Shown here in pieces: positions 42,049 to 54,939 of a stretch of DNA of 64,000 bases. This stretch comes from Erodium maritimum (taxonomy: Eukaryota > Streptophyta > Magnoliopsida > Geraniales > Geraniaceae). The stretch spans positions 6,081,001 through 6,145,000 of the forward strand of contig OY997596.1 of assembly GCA_963921825.1 (NCBI GenBank). Reading direction: 5' to 3'. Each line of letters starts with the position of its first letter. Position 1 is the first letter of the stretch. A program made the translations under genes and the position numbers. Under the pieces are notes generated by a model that was given only the letters and a program-made list of their open reading frames with translations, was not told where the DNA came from and made no database searches.

Positions 42049-45000
42049 GTCTACCCCCCTTAAAAGAATTTCGTCCTTGAAATTTAAAACGAGCGTGCTC
42101 CTCTTGACCTCATCTCAGCGAACATCCTCTTCAAGACTCATCAGCGAGGGATCCGTGGTGTACTTCCGCAGTTTGGGAACGCTTGAAAGTTTCTAGGCAA
42201 CAACTCTAATTCTGTCTGAAGATCTGAAAAGGTATGATAATCTGCGGGGCTACTTGCCTCCGCCACGGTTGAACCACGAGGGTCCCTTCTTCGGGTTCAT
42301 CTCAGAGACACGTGACCACTGATAGTAACTCAAAAGGTCGCAGTTGCTCATCGGTATAATTCTCTTGTCGGCTCTACTCGGCCTTTAACCCTTTCTGATA
42401 CGACGCAGTCGTCGTTTAAACGTTCCTCACTTGATCATGCTAGTTACCCCAAATGCTACGCTTGGTGGGGAAAACAGTTCCACTCATCAGTTCACGATTT
42501 TAACATGCGACCGAACGAACCATAACTCAGGAACCACCAAGTGTATACAACATGTCAAATAACACTCAAATCGCTATGGAATACCAGGTAGCGGTATAAA
42601 CATCCTATGACACATTGGTCTAGATATCCTATACCGGAACCTTCTGTCGGTATAGACATCGTACTGGAATACTCTATATCATTCTAGATACCGGAATCTC
42701 CCGTCGGTCATAGGTTTCGTACCGGAACACCTCGCCAGGCGAACTGAAGCAGGAAATTACATGTAGACATAACTACTCAGTTTCCTTCTTAGTAACCGTT
42801 ACAGGGACAATTTACCCAGAACTCCAATATTTGTCATGTTAAGACCAACCACAAACGATTATACGATCAAATAACACGTAAAAACGCTTCCTCAAGACAA
42901 AGGATCTCATGATCATTGCACGGTTCGGAACAACCATCCGGTTTACCACATCCGGTGAACAAATAGGCACAACTCCATAGGGGTAATCGTACCCACCTCA
43001 GATACTGAGGAATGCCAGATAACGATCTTGGAAACCTATAACAAACTCCAACGCTAGTGTAGACGGCGGACCGTCACCAACAACCTCGATGTAGATACTT
43101 CTCATCAGAATCCTCAACGGTACTGGTATCACACCGGATCGAACGATCTCGGTTCAGACATGCCATACCGGAATTTTCCTTCGGTATGGGTGTCTTACCG
43201 GAATACTCCGAAAATCGGACAAGGGCGGAGCCATCCGCAGATGTAACTCCTCAATGTCTCTTTAGTAACCGTCTCTCGAATAGTTCCCACTGGAACGCCG
43301 ATAAGGTCTTGTCACGACCTAACACACACAAGACGAGCAAGTAACACATGAATGCAATCATCCACTCAAAGGTTCTCACAACCAATCCGGGGTTTGGAAC
43401 AACCGCTCGTTTCATCACATCTCGTGGAAAGGTAGACGTATCTCAATCAAGTAAATGGTACACTGTGCCGGCATCTAGTCGAAAGGCAACATGCCTCAAA
43501 ATATAGCTTAATCACAAGCTCCTGTCGTACCAAGCATGGCACACTTGTCCAAGGTAGCAGCATGTCATACCGGGTAAACCTTATCAAGATTCTCAACCTG
43601 ATGCGGGTCAGTCACACATCAATCATCACAAACCTAACTCGCGGTAAACCATCACACCTAACTGTGATCAATCAAGAAGGTTACTCAACTCGCGATATTT
43701 CTCTTGACATCAATACCAGTTCTCGATCCCCTGATCAAAACACATCACAATTCGTCTCACCCAAATCATCGTGACAATGAGTCTACGGTTCTCAAAACCG
43801 GTGCATGGTTCAGTACCACCATGAATTCTACCGACATCTAGTCGGACGAACGACGTACAACAGCACGGACTGATAGAACCTCTTACTGGCACTTGGTCGA
43901 AAGTAAGCGTCCTTCAAGACACCAAACTAAATGTACAATAATTATACTCGACCGCGAAACACGATCCAAGATCGATTGTTAAAGGTTATCCCCACCCGGT
44001 GGTATTCCTTATATCGTAGACACTCGTTCACGAGCTATTGATCAAAACGACTTATAGTCAAGTCCACCCAAGTCACTACTTAAGGAGTAATCATCATGTA
44101 CTGAGATCTCGATAATTTGAACAATTCGGAAACTAACGCGGTTCCTTCAGTCGTTCCTTGAATAATTCAACATCAACAATCGGTTAACTCCTATCTTTCC
44201 CTATGCTTATGCATGGCACAAAACTCGACCTACCACACAACGCTTTGTTCGGTGCCATCTTGTTACTGGCCTGGAAGCTTGCGGTAGTCGCCATCGGCTA
44301 TCTGTTGTCGGATTTCAACGTGAGTTGCTCTCACTTCTATGGCGTAACCTTATGGGTATGCTTATTCCTCGCGGGACGTTTGACGTTCGTTCTTCTCCTG
44401 CTGACAAAGGTACACCTTGGTACTCGGTTCTCGTTTTCCGCTTTCTGCTCCGACGAGAGTGTCGTATGATGTCCTTGTAATTCTCGGTGTTATCTGTTTG
44501 TCCCGGAATGGATTGGTGTACTCAACTTATGAAAATCCCTGAGTGCCTGGGCCGTGTAGCTGTCCATCTGGCCTGCATTTCGGTAGTGATTGCGTCGGTA
44601 GTAGGCACAGACTCTTGTGCCGGTGCTGCAGTCTCATGCTGAGCGCTGCTAACACTGCGCGAACCACCTCATCAATAGGGGCCGCTTGAGTCGGCTCTGC
44701 GACTGGAGGAACTCTAGGTGGTGACCCTACCGGTCTACCCTAAAAAACTCTAGTGCTCTGTGGAAGCAGCACCCTGGGCGCTCGCTGCCCTTGCCAGACC
44801 AACAGCTGGTGTCTGGCTCTGCCCATAACTGGGCGGCTCCTGGTACCCCTCAGGATATAAAACACGTGACATCTCATAAACTCACTGCATTTAAAACATA
44901 TAGGTTCATATCTCAGTTTAACCCAATCGGTTCGATTCATCATATCATGACGTTCTCGTGCGTCTCATATGGATCCTACTTGGACCAAAAGTAAGTAGTA

Positions 45001-46271
45001 TACTCATACGTAGTATAGTCATATATAATGTTTACATAGACAAGAATCTCGCACCTCGTGCGTCTCACACAACAACCAGCGGTTCAATCAAATCAATCAC
45101 TCAACTCCCACAGGAGGACTCAATCAAATCAATAAATCAACTCCCACCGGGGGATTCAATCTCAAGTAATCCACGCAAAGCACAAGGCAACAGGCATACC
45201 CCTCAGTCGGGTATCCTTCCAATACATGGGTCTACCATCATAACAAGATCAATTTCATCAGGCTTAACAGTTCTTTCCTTTCCTCATATTCTCAACTCCT
45301 TAACTTTTATTCAAACTTTCATGTCGATCTCGCGTCGTTACAACCTGATTCAGGCGTCCCCGAATCTCGTTGTAACAACTTGACATCCAACCATCACGCT
45401 CGACTACAGTGGCGCCCCTGAGTCAACCCGTGATAGTGCAACATTTCGGTTCTACAGAGATTTCGGCATGACCTATTCGTATTTTCCACTAACCCTCCGC
45501 TTAAGCGAGACATTTACCAATCAATTTCATAAGATAATTAGTATGCGGAGTTCTCATGTTCGGCCAAGTACACAACACACTTAATACATTGAGTTCTCAT
45601 GCTCTTCAAAGTACACTACACAATCAATAAACGGAGTTCTCGTGCTCCTCAGAGTTCTCAGCATACAAAGTTCTCATGCTCCCCAAATTTCTCAATATAC
45701 TCGGTATGCGGAGTGCTCGTGCTCCCAAATACCACGGGGTGCTCGTGCCCCAAAATTCTCAATACAATCGGTATACGGGGTTCTCGTGCCCCACCAAGTT
45801 CTCAATATAAGCAATGCATTGAGTTCTCGTGCTCCGAAATAGTGGTCACTTAAACAAGTCAACAATTGAATAAGACCATACTTCAACTTGAAAATTTTAG
45901 AAACGATTCACCAAAATGGCAACACCACCAACAATTGGCGTACTTTACACCGAATGCATCGCGGGTCGATCATTGCCCGTTAATCCAATTCCGATCTCAA
46001 TTGTTCGGCTTCACCGATCACTGTAACTTACAGTCAATAGGGAAAGGATACCAATTAAGCAATGCAATCATTGTAGTGTAAAAGATTCGACTTAAACAAC
46101 ATTGAAGCAATCAAGACTTGTGTCGTCCCAACTCTACGCCTCAAATTGCGTCACTGAGTCCGCGACTTAGACTTCCTAACTCTACCCACCTAATTGACGT
46201 CAGGTCTGAGGTTTTGAAAACACGTTCAAAATGGAACCTGTTTCAAATGAAACCAGGCTCTGATACCAAAT
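42049..46271 (-). pseudogene. Collapsed interior of the non-autonomous Gypsy
   Basis: No frame longer than about 90 codons exists. On the minus strand, CTTCCAGGCCAGTAACAAG and AAGCGTTGTGTGGTAGGTCG near 44200-44280 match the integrase tail of the element at 54940 (62562-62620), but frameshifted. A gag-like N-terminal segment is at about 44560-44760. RT and RNase H are not recognisable. CATACCGG...CGGTATGG hairpins like those of the LTR occur at 42590-43210. The region looks like an old gag-pol reduced by deletions and drift. Confidence 0.65.
46256..46268 (-). other. Primer-binding site of the non-autonomous Gypsy
   Basis: GGCTCTGATACCA is the complement of TGGTATCAGAGCC, the initiator tRNA-Met PBS, three bases from the LTR. 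It fixes the orientation as minus. Confidence 0.9.
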
Positions 46272-49200
46272 TGTCACGCCCCAAATCCGGTTTCGTCCAG
46301 ACTCGAGACGTGACTAAAGATTTACGGTAAAACAAAAATAATGAAATAAAATAAAGCTTCCAAATGAAATAAATCCTTCAAAAAGTAAAGAGTCACAGCT
46401 CAAACGGTAAAACACAATATCCAACATAAAAGAGTACACGTCTCTAAAACTAGCTAAACCCTCAAGCTCCCAAGCTCCGAGAGTCCGGCTAATACTGTTC
46501 CCGCTCAACACCTGAAACACCACAAAGACAGGAGGGGTGAGCTTACGCTCAGTAGGGAAAATGCATAACCAGGTCACCCTTTTAGTTTAATAAACAGGAG
46601 TTCACAAGTTTATTCAAATCTTAATAAAACGAGAAACCAAACCGATGATGAAATACGGAGGCAAACCGAATGTTTAACAATTTCAAAGAGTCAATAATGA
46701 TCGTAGGAAAATAAGAGAATCAATGCATTTCTTAAATACTCAATAGAAGATCGAACGTTCAAGTAATGTCGTGGGACATGAAGTCGCCACCCTCCAATCC
46801 ACAATATTGGTTGTGTCATGTCGGATTTTCCCTCGGTCTAGAGGAGACGCATAACGTCGCAAAGACGTATAACGTCGAGAATGCCGGAAACATCCCTAGG
46901 AGGACGCATATCATCGGGATTCTCGGAAACGTCTCCAAAGGACCATATGTCATCGGGACAAGTAGAAGAATGTCGTGGGACATGTAGTCGCCACCCTCCG
47001 ATTCACGATACTCTTTGTGTCATGTCGGATCTCATACTCCGATCCACATTAGTCCTTGTGTTATGTCGGATTGTCCCTCGGTACAGAGGAGGCACATACA
47101 TCGAGGCTATCGGAAACAATCCCTGAGGAACGCTTATCATCGGGATTCTCGGAAATGCCCCCAAGGGACCATATGTCATAGGGAATCGAGGTAATAGCCA
47201 TGTTGTATCAACAATAATCATTCTATCATCCTACACCGGACTCCTCAACGGTGTAGGTGCCATGATGTATCAACAATAATCATTATATCATCCTACACCG
47301 GACTCCTCAACGGTGTAGGTCCAATAACTAATGCCCCACAGGGTGAACCATTATCTGCACCGGAACCCTCCACGGTGTATACCCCATAACCAATGCCCCG
47401 CAGGGTAAACCATTATCTGCACCGAAATCCTCCATGGTGTATATCCAATAACCAATGCCCCGCAGGGTAAACCATTCCCCACACCGAAATCCTCAACGGT
47501 GTGGGTACCATACCAAATCACCATTAATCATTCTCTCATCCTACACCGGACTCCTCAATGGTGTAGGTATCGTACCGTATCAACAATAATCATTATATCA
47601 CGCAGGATCACTCAAACAATGCCCCTAAGGGTTCATAACCAATCATAGAAATACACACGTTCATCAGTACACACCACACGTGATTCATACCCAAAATTAT
47701 ACTTACCATCACTTACCACTTGCTCTCCACCGGTCAATCGATCACCTGATCGTGCCTCCTTGGCACAACCAGTCATACTCGATCAACCATTCAATCATTT
47801 AAGCATTCAATCCATCAACCAATGATTCAAGCATTCAAGTTCAACATTCAAACATTCAAGCATGCATTCGCTCTAGTTTCATTAGACTCTTGATTATCCT
47901 AATGACTAGCAAACAAGCATGTGAGGCTAACACACAACTAATCTGATGGCTCATCACGGCCTCTCTACCAGTAAATCAATTCCCAAGTATTGAAAGCGAG
48001 TTACACTAGTGATTCACATCCTAAGCATGCATACTAGACACGTCCGGTTATTAGTAATTGAAAGATGATTATTCTACTTATTCGCATCCTATATGCAATT
48101 CTAGGACCTTTCCATTTTTATTAACCTAATAAGCATACTAAGCATTATTTAAACGAGAAGTTAAGACTTTCCCTACCTTGTGGTCTTCCTCTAATACTCT
48201 GTTGTCAAGCTCGGTAATCTCTACTCCGTTCTTCACACGGGTTCCGGTGTGATCTTCGTTCTTCTCGCTCGGGTCCAAGTTCTTCGTTCTCGGGCGAAGT
48301 CCCGTCTAGGTTTGACAAATAAAATGTCCAATCAATACCGGTATTTGTCCAAATTTGTCCTTTAATTGTCCAAATTAATTTAATTAAACTGAATTTAAAA
48401 TGATTTTCTTTAAAACTGGGTTGACCCGGATCCGACCCGGATCCAAGCCCAAACCTGGATCCAGAACCCAGATCTGACCCGGAAACGGTCCAGTCCCGAC
48501 CCGGACCTAAACCAGATCCGGCTCCAGCCCGGTCCGACCCCGAGCCCATGTCTGAGCCTGGCCCGAGTCCACACTGGGCTAAGGCCCGTCCTTTGTTGCG
48601 GTCTGGCCCAAGGCCCAACACGGTCTGGTGGCCCACCCAAATCTGAGAGAAGGGCTAGGGTTTGCCTTGAGTTGCGACGGCGCCGGCGGGGGGTTTGGGT
48701 CTCCGGCGTCTTCGAGGTCACTCCGGTCTTCTCCGGCTTCGACAGAGCGTCGTGGTGGAAGTGGAGAGATCGAAGAAGGTTCTCGCCGTCGGTGACGGTG
48801 TTAGGAGACTCGGCGCGACGAGGGGAGATCGGTAGAGGGTTTCTCGAGCCCTTCCTGTTCCAGATTTGTCTCGAGACGGCTTTGCCGGCGAGGAAACGAA
48901 CGCTTGGAGTCGAGGACTCCGGTCGTGCTTCTCTCGCTCAAGCCCGGTCAAATCGAACCCAACGCCTCACGATTTTCAGGCGAGGGACGACGGAATCTGG
49001 TGAGGGAGTGAGCTCCCGTTGCTGGTCGTGCTCCCCAGAAACGGCGAGGCTTGAACCGAAGAGGGAAAAAGGGAGAGGGAAACGGGTGTCGGGGTTGTCA
49101 CGGTGAGAATCGATGAAGGAGAAGAAGACGAGCTGGAGGTGGAGGAGAAGAGAGAGCTCAAGTCGGGAGCTCTGGTTCGCTTGATCGAGGGAGGAGGCGA

Positions 49201-49462
49201 GAGGAACTGATGCCTCTGTATGCGTGCGTACCAGTGAGAGCTGAAGAGGCGTCAACTAGGGTTAGCGAACCCGAACTGGGTTGGGCCTGACACTGAGGGT
49301 TGGGCCTGGTCGGTTCCGGCCCAAAGTTCAGCCCAGCTCAACAAGCTCTAATCCCCTTTTTTTCTTTTTTTTTTCTTTCTTTTCAACAATACTTGTTGCA
49401 ATTTCCTACCTCAAGGTTTCGATTTTCAAAATATTGCCCTTTAGAATAAATGGGGTTTTACA
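46272..49462 (-). repeat. 5' LTR (right) of the non-autonomous Gypsy
   Basis: This is the complete 3191-bp LTR. It contains the tandem hairpins (47220-47575), the GAATCACATCC-type repeat (48000-48120), a GACCCGGATCC-rich tract (48420-48545) and a GC-rich block (48640-49260). Mutations relative to the left copy are scattered single bases. Confidence 0.95.
47220..47575 (-). repeat. Array of hairpins in the right LTR
   Basis: It is the counterpart of 40195-40545. The second unit has CGGTGTAGG here where the left LTR has CGGTGTGGG, so this copy keeps full pairing. Some stems have decayed (CACCGAAATCC at 47430 and 47486). Confidence 0.75.
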
Positions 49463-49664
49463 CAGCGCGTCAGCAGCCAACGGCCGGCGCACCGACCAAG
49501 GCAGTCCAAGTCAACCTCGCCAGCGAGATCTGCCAGCGATAACCTTAACAGCTAGCTTCCCCGCCAGCGAGCTCCCCGCCAACTCCCAGCCACCTTCCCG
49601 CCAGCTCCTCGCCGGCGTTTTCTCCCCGTCAGCGCCATCTCGCCAACGACTGTGGATGCTCTAA

Positions 49665-49835
49665 AAGGACGACCACAAAGAGGCGTCTTTACCACACAAA
49701 GCAGATGAGGTGGCCAAAGATAACCCGAATAATGATGATGACACTCCAGAAGAGTTTATGGGCCGACCCGATCTATGACAATGGCTCGTTGATTACTGGA
49801 ACTTCGAAGCCTTTAAAGTAACTACCAGGTTCTCG
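49665..49835 (+). pseudogene. Possible transposase_24 relic, right part
   Basis: After the Harbinger TSD the reading continues with stops to EEFMGRPDL and QWLVDYWNFEAFK, then loses similarity near 49820, possibly at an intron. See the left part at 31677-32506. Confidence 0.35.
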
Positions 49836-49914
49836 TTGTTAAATTATTTTATTATTTAATAATTAGTTAATTTGTGTTGCTAATCTTTGAAATACTTTTC
49901 CATATGGTATAAAA

Positions 49915-50225
49915 AGTCATAAGCTACATCCCTGACTTGCTTACAAATCTGTATACTTTTCCAGATCGATCTGTCTTACGTACAAATCTGTAAACTCTAT
50001 GTTCATGACTTCGTCGTGCCAATGATGCATGTACTTGTCTATGACATCTTCAATGTCATAAGCTACATCACTGACTTGCTTGACCCTTTCGTATAAAAAG
50101 TCATAAGCATGTAAGTCTCGAGTATTGAACGCGCTAAAGCACCGCACTAGGAGTAAGTTGTTGGATAACATTGTTATAGACCTCGAAAACCAAAACATAA
50201 ATCCGTCTCTAACTTCGTGGATCAA
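49915..50225 (-). pseudogene. NLR-C: coiled-coil fragment of an NLR gene
   Basis: The minus strand reads VKQVSDVAYDIEDVIDKYMH, the EDVID motif of the Rx_N coiled coil, then a part similar to RVYRFVRMTDR of NLR-B. The segment TCATAAGCTACATC...TGACTTGCTT occurs twice (49918-49945 and 50057-50080), a small duplication. Nothing of NB-ARC or LRR remains on either side. It shows that the NLR cluster once extended across this side of the nested elements. Confidence 0.8.
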
Positions 50226-50299
50226 AGTTGCAAAGAAGGCATTCCCGCCTAGTGATCAACAATCACCAACCAAGCGTCGTGGGGTATAATCCCTTATCT

Positions 50300-51970
50300 T
50301 TTTTTTACTTCAACTTATTTTTTTATTTTTTTGATAAATGATGGTTTATTAAAAGATTTTTACTCCAAGAAGGAGAAAAAAGACCAGACTGTCAAAAAAG
50401 GTTGCCCTTAGATACCTTTAAAGGAACCCTTCTCCAAAAGAACAACACAAAACTCGACCTCAAAAACAAAATTAACTAAAAAAATCAAAAAACTCAACCA
50501 GAAAACATAAATAAAGAGATTCTCACTATCAGTCCCCTAAAGTTCTTGTAGTTATAAACTTTCTCCATAACTCTTTTCTACGCTAAACTTCAAGAACTTC
50601 ACTATCACTCTACGTTTGAGATCGAGTTGAAACACGAAATGGTTGCGAAGAATTCAACTTTATGCACCCTTTGACCTTTTTAATGGATTCAGGCGACCAA
50701 ACAGGAAAGGTCTGATCAAAGTCCTTGTTAAAGATAGCAAGCGGGACCAGTTGGTTTGAGTCCAACGGCTTCTCATTGAGCACACCCAGCGTTGAAGTCG
50801 TTGAGTGCTTTGATGGATGACCCTTGCGTTTTGGCTTAAGGAAGGCCTCTTTCCAAGGACTATCCTGTTGGACTTCGTTAGGGTCACCTAATGCAACCCC
50901 CAAGGTTGCCACATGCTGAGACGGCTGAGTTAATTAGCCATGCGCAGAATCAGACGCAAGCTCAAACCCAGACAAAGAGATAGCCACGGGAGATGGACTA
51001 GGGCTTGAACCAACGGGCTGTAGTTCCTTACAAACAGGCCCAACTTGATCTATAGAAGCCACACGTTGAACAAGCCCAACGTGATCCATGGATCCATCTG
51101 CAACCACGAGCCCCTCCGCGACCTGTTCGTCTTCTCTACGCGTGTTGTCATCGTCTGCAGAGTCCAAAACGAGATCTTCCGAGATTGTAGCATCCAAAAT
51201 TGCAGCATCGGATCTCATAAAATCAATAACATCGGAAATTCCATCATCGGATCTGACAGTTGCAGAGCAGCAAACACAGGGAAAGAATCTGATTGCACCA
51301 AGATTTTGGTCGAGGAAATCTCAAGGGTGATTGGGAAAGAAAACCCCCTATCGTTGGTCATCGTTGTCGACGTGGGGTTAGTGATGGTCTTCGGATTCTC
51401 AACCAATCCTCCCCCGGTGATCATGTTGGTCTTGACTACGAAAGGAAGGCTTTGTTTCTACGTGTCAGAAACATAGCAAGTGCTCTGTTTACTAATCACA
51501 ACGGAAATAGACACCGATTCCAACCGAGGGAGAGAGAATGTCACAAAAGAGTGTAACCATTAACCTTGAATCCATTTAATCCCTCAACAACTTGCGTAGC
51601 TTCATCCTTGGATTCATAACGAACTAAACCGAAGTAGCATCCTTTGCGATTTGGTCGCTTTGAGATGGAAGCAGACGAGATTGTTCCATACGAGCCAAAG
51701 AAGTTCCGGGCTCATGACTTCGATGACTTAAGATGTGGATTGCAAACAAAAACTGCGTCCTCTTGAACCTTGAAACCCATAGAATTCCCTAAATGAGATC
51801 GGCGATAGGTTCTGTGTTGTTTCAAAACACCATTCTCCGTGATCGTACTGTCTTGGTTAATAATACCAACTCCTATGTTTCTCGTTTCCTCCATCGCTTT
51901 TGCGACAGGATTGGCCACAAGAGTCGACTTGGCTAGTTTGCGACCCTTCTTGGCAACATGACAATCTTAC
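50300..51970 (-). pseudogene. LINE ORF1 relic with an RRM domain
   Basis: The left end (50280-50345) has T-runs that read as a poly-A-like LINE tail on the minus strand. On that strand at about 51720-51550 an RRM half reads FGSYGTISSASISKRPNRKG, CYFGLVRYES and VVEGLNGFKVNGYTL, very close to the RRM at 21268-21499. An acidic spacer (51218-50934) and a C-terminal basic part (50912-50610, ending QPFRVSTRSQT) follow. Frames are broken by stops and shifts, and no ORF2 is present. It abuts the broken RNase H of Copia C at about 51970. Confidence 0.65.
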
Positions 51971-51974
51971 CCCA

Positions 51975-54939
51975 TTTGAGAGCGATCTTTATGGGGGTCT
52001 GATAAATACCCTACATCTGCATACTCAACCAGGCCAACATTTCCTCTGGAATTTGAATATAATAACCCCAAATCTTTTGTTCCACTCAAATATCGAAGCA
52101 CATGCTTGATTCCATTCTAATGTCGTCTAGTGAGATCTGAACTGAACCTGACAAGTACGTTTACTACAAACGCTATATCAGGTCGCGTACATTGTGCCCA
52201 GTATAATAAAGCCCCAATTGCATTTAGATGTAGTACTCCAGGACCAAGAATATTTTCATCTGCTTCTTTGGGGGGAAATGGATCTTTATTTGGATCCAAC
52301 GACCAGACGACCATTAGGGTATTGAGTGGATGTGCACTATCGATATTAAAGCGCTTAAGTAATTTCTCAACATATATAGATTGATAGATCAAAACATCAT
52401 CAGATATATGTTCGATCTGTAGGCCTAGACAATGTCTTGTCTTTCCCAAATCTTTCATTTCAAACTCTTTCTTCAGATATTATGTAGTCTTAAGGATCTC
52501 CTCCAAGTCCCAATCAAATTTATATCGTACACTGCTACAATAAAAAAAAACAGAGTTTTTTTTCTTAATAAATACACATGGACATATAATGTCATTTTTA
52601 TAACCTTGTGTATCGAAATACTCATTCAGGCAATTGCACCACATTCTCCCGGATCATTTTAGTCAATACAACGACTTTTGTAATTTTATCGAAAACAGAT
52701 TCCTCCGACTATTTTTAATTTCCTCGGGCAATTTAAGTCCCTTGGGGAGTTTCATGTAAATGTCGACATCCAATGTGCCATATAGATAAGCAGTGACTAC
52801 GTCCATCATGCACATATCAAGCCTTTTCAGAGACCGCTACACTGATTAGATATTTGAAAGTAATCATATCCATCACAGGAGAATATGTTTCATCAAAATC
52901 AACTCCAGATCGTTGGGAAAAACCTTGGGCCACAAGTCTTGCCTTATATCGGGAAATCTCATTTTTCTCATTTCGTTTTCTTATGAACACCCATTTGTAC
53001 CCAACGGGTTGAACATCTTATGGATTTTTGATAATGGGACCAAATACTTGGCGTTTTGCCAATGAGGCCAATTCTGGCATAATTGTGTTTTCCTATATTG
53101 GCCAATCATGTCTATGACGACACTCGTCAATGCTACGTGGCTCAAAATCAAAATCGTTGATTATGTCATTGGCCACTGCAAAAGCGAAAACTTTATCAAC
53201 AATTACCGAGTTTCGATCCCAAGTCTCATTTACGTGTGAAAAGTTCATATGAATCTCCTTATTTCTTTGATTGTGCAACTCATCAACAATTACCGAGTTT
53301 CGATCCCAAGTCTCATTTACGTGTGAAAAGTTCATATGAATCTCCTCATTTCTTTGATCGTTCAACTCATCAAGAGTATTAGAGCCTTCCAGCATTTCTG
53401 GAACGATCGGTTCTTCTGGAACCGTCTATGATAGTGAGACTTTTTCACACACTCTATTCATCTAACCTTTTGTTTTCGAGGAACAACTAGAGGAATCGAC
53501 TACTGCTTTTGCAGTATCACTAGTATTATTAATTTTAGCTGGTACGTTGATTGCATCTATATATGACTTTGTTATTTTTGAGGTGTCTGCAAATGAATCT
53601 GGCATTTGATTTGCAACATTTTGCAAATGAATTATTCTCTATACAACTGTTTCACATTGTGATGTGCGCGGGTCTAAATGAGACATCGAATTCACTTTCC
53701 AAGAAAGTTCATGCCTTATTTCAGGAGGCTTATCTTTCTCACCCAAGGGTGGAAATGTTATCTCATCAAAATGACAACCTACAAATCTTGTAGTAAACAG
53801 ATCACCCATCTGAGGTTCAAGATACCTAATGATGGACGGTGAATCAAAACCAACATAAATCCTCAATCGTCGTTAGGATCCCATTTTTGTGCGTTGAGTA
53901 GGTGCGATAGGAACTTGCACAACACAACCAAAATTTCTCAGATGGGATATATTAGGTTGATGACCACACACAAGTTGTATAGGAGAATATTGATGATACA
54001 CACTTGGTCTTACACGAATTAAAGATGCAGCATGTAATACAACATGTCCTAAGCAGAAACCGATAATTTTGATTGCAACAATAATGTACGTGCAATTATC
54101 TGTATTCGTTTAATAAAAGATAATGCTAAAGCATTCTGGGTATGGACATGTGTAACGGGATGTTCAATATCAATCCCTAAAGACATGCAATAATCATCAA
54201 ATGCTCTTGATGTGAACTCATCAGCATTATCGAGGCGAACTGACTTAATTGTATGATCGGGGAAATGTGCCCTCAATTTAATAACTTGTGCTAACAATTT
54301 AGCAAATGCAACGTTTCGCGTTTATAATAAACACACATGAGACCATCTACTAGATGTGTCTATCAGGACCATGAAATAACTAAATGGTCAATTTGATGGA
54401 TGAATAGAACCACATATGTCTCCCTGAGTCTTTTGCAAGAAGAATGGAGAATCGGACCATTAATTTTCCTTGTAAACAAGTTGTACATGATATCTCGTAG
54501 GACAAAAGGATCTTCTGGTCCTTTAATGAATGCCCGCATGAATTTTCAACAATCATATGCATCATCGTTGATACAGGATGACCAAAACAATTATGACAAA
54601 GCATAAAAATATATATGGATTAATGAACTTCTGGTTCATAGTAGCGTAGGTCTCAATGGTTCTTATGGTTGTGTAATACAACCCTTATGATAGAATCTGT
54701 AATTTTTCAAGTACACGTTTTTTACCACATTTATCAAAAGGGATATAGAGAAACTCAATCTCATTTTCACTTTTGGTCTCGATATGATATCCGTTGTCAC
54801 GAATATCCTTAAAGCTAAGTATATTTCTTCTGGATCTACTTGCATACAGAGCATCATGGATACTCAACTTTGTTCCATTTTCTAATATCAATGTAGCTCT
54901 TCCTGGGCCCTCTATTAAATTTGCAGTACACATGATTGT
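51975..54939 (-). pseudogene. Copia C gag-pol remnant, interrupted by a Gypsy element
   Basis: From right to left on the minus strand: end of protease and pre-integrase (GPGRATLILENGTKLS, ALYASRSRRNILSFKDI at 54950-54685), the zinc block (CHNCFGHP...CTTCLQGK at 54600-54450), integrase core (VRLDNADEFTSRAFDDYC at 54240-54170), connector (VGFDSPSIIRYLEPQMGDLF at 53860-53800), a spacer (53395-53093), decayed RT, and RT end with RNase H start (LGKTRHCLGLQIEHI...CTRPDIAF at 52458-52117, running to 51975). Stops and shifts occur throughout. It is a different Copia lineage from A and B. Its gag half should lie beyond the Gypsy element that interrupts it at 54940, outside the window. Confidence 0.85.
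53195..53368 (-). repeat. 87-bp tandem duplication in Copia C
   Basis: 53195-53281 and 53282-53368 are nearly identical and keep frame, doubling a 29-residue piece with HMNFSHVNETWDRNSVIVD in the integrase-RT spacer. Confidence 0.9.

Larger units (their letters stand above)
37552..49462 (-). mobile_element. Non-autonomous Tekay-like Gypsy retrotransposon with two long LTRs
   Basis: Two LTRs (37552-42048 and 46272-49462) flank a 4.2-kb interior. The TSD CAGCG is at 37547-37551 and 49463-49467. The PBS complement lies at 46256-46268, next to the right LTR, so the element points left. The PPT complement (CTACCCCCCTTAAAA) is at 42051-42065. The LTRs are nearly identical apart from a 1.69-kb solo-LTR insertion and a ~390-bp deletion in the left copy, so it inserted recently. 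The interior has no long coding frame, hence mobilisation must have depended on enzymes from relatives such as the element at 54940. Confidence 0.93.
32510..49661. mobile_element. PIF/Harbinger element, split by nested retrotransposons
   Basis: The left end GAGCATCCACAACCATCTCG and the right end (read inward) GAGCATCCACAGTCGTTGGC share an 11-bp terminal inverted repeat within GC-rich subterminal DNA. TAA flanks both ends (32507-32509 and 49662-49664), the 3-bp target of this superfamily. Between them lies a Harbinger ORF1-type Myb/SANT-like gene (36434-37405). Own sequence is about 2.3 kb in three pieces: 32510-32943, about 35870-37551 and 49468-49661. The DDE transposase was not found. Confidence 0.75.

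Noticed and set aside
48205..48721. ORFs with Gly-Ser-Asp or Pro-Arg repeats near the LTR GC tract
   Set aside because: They are translations of a GACCCGGATCC-rich minisatellite and are not conserved as protein.
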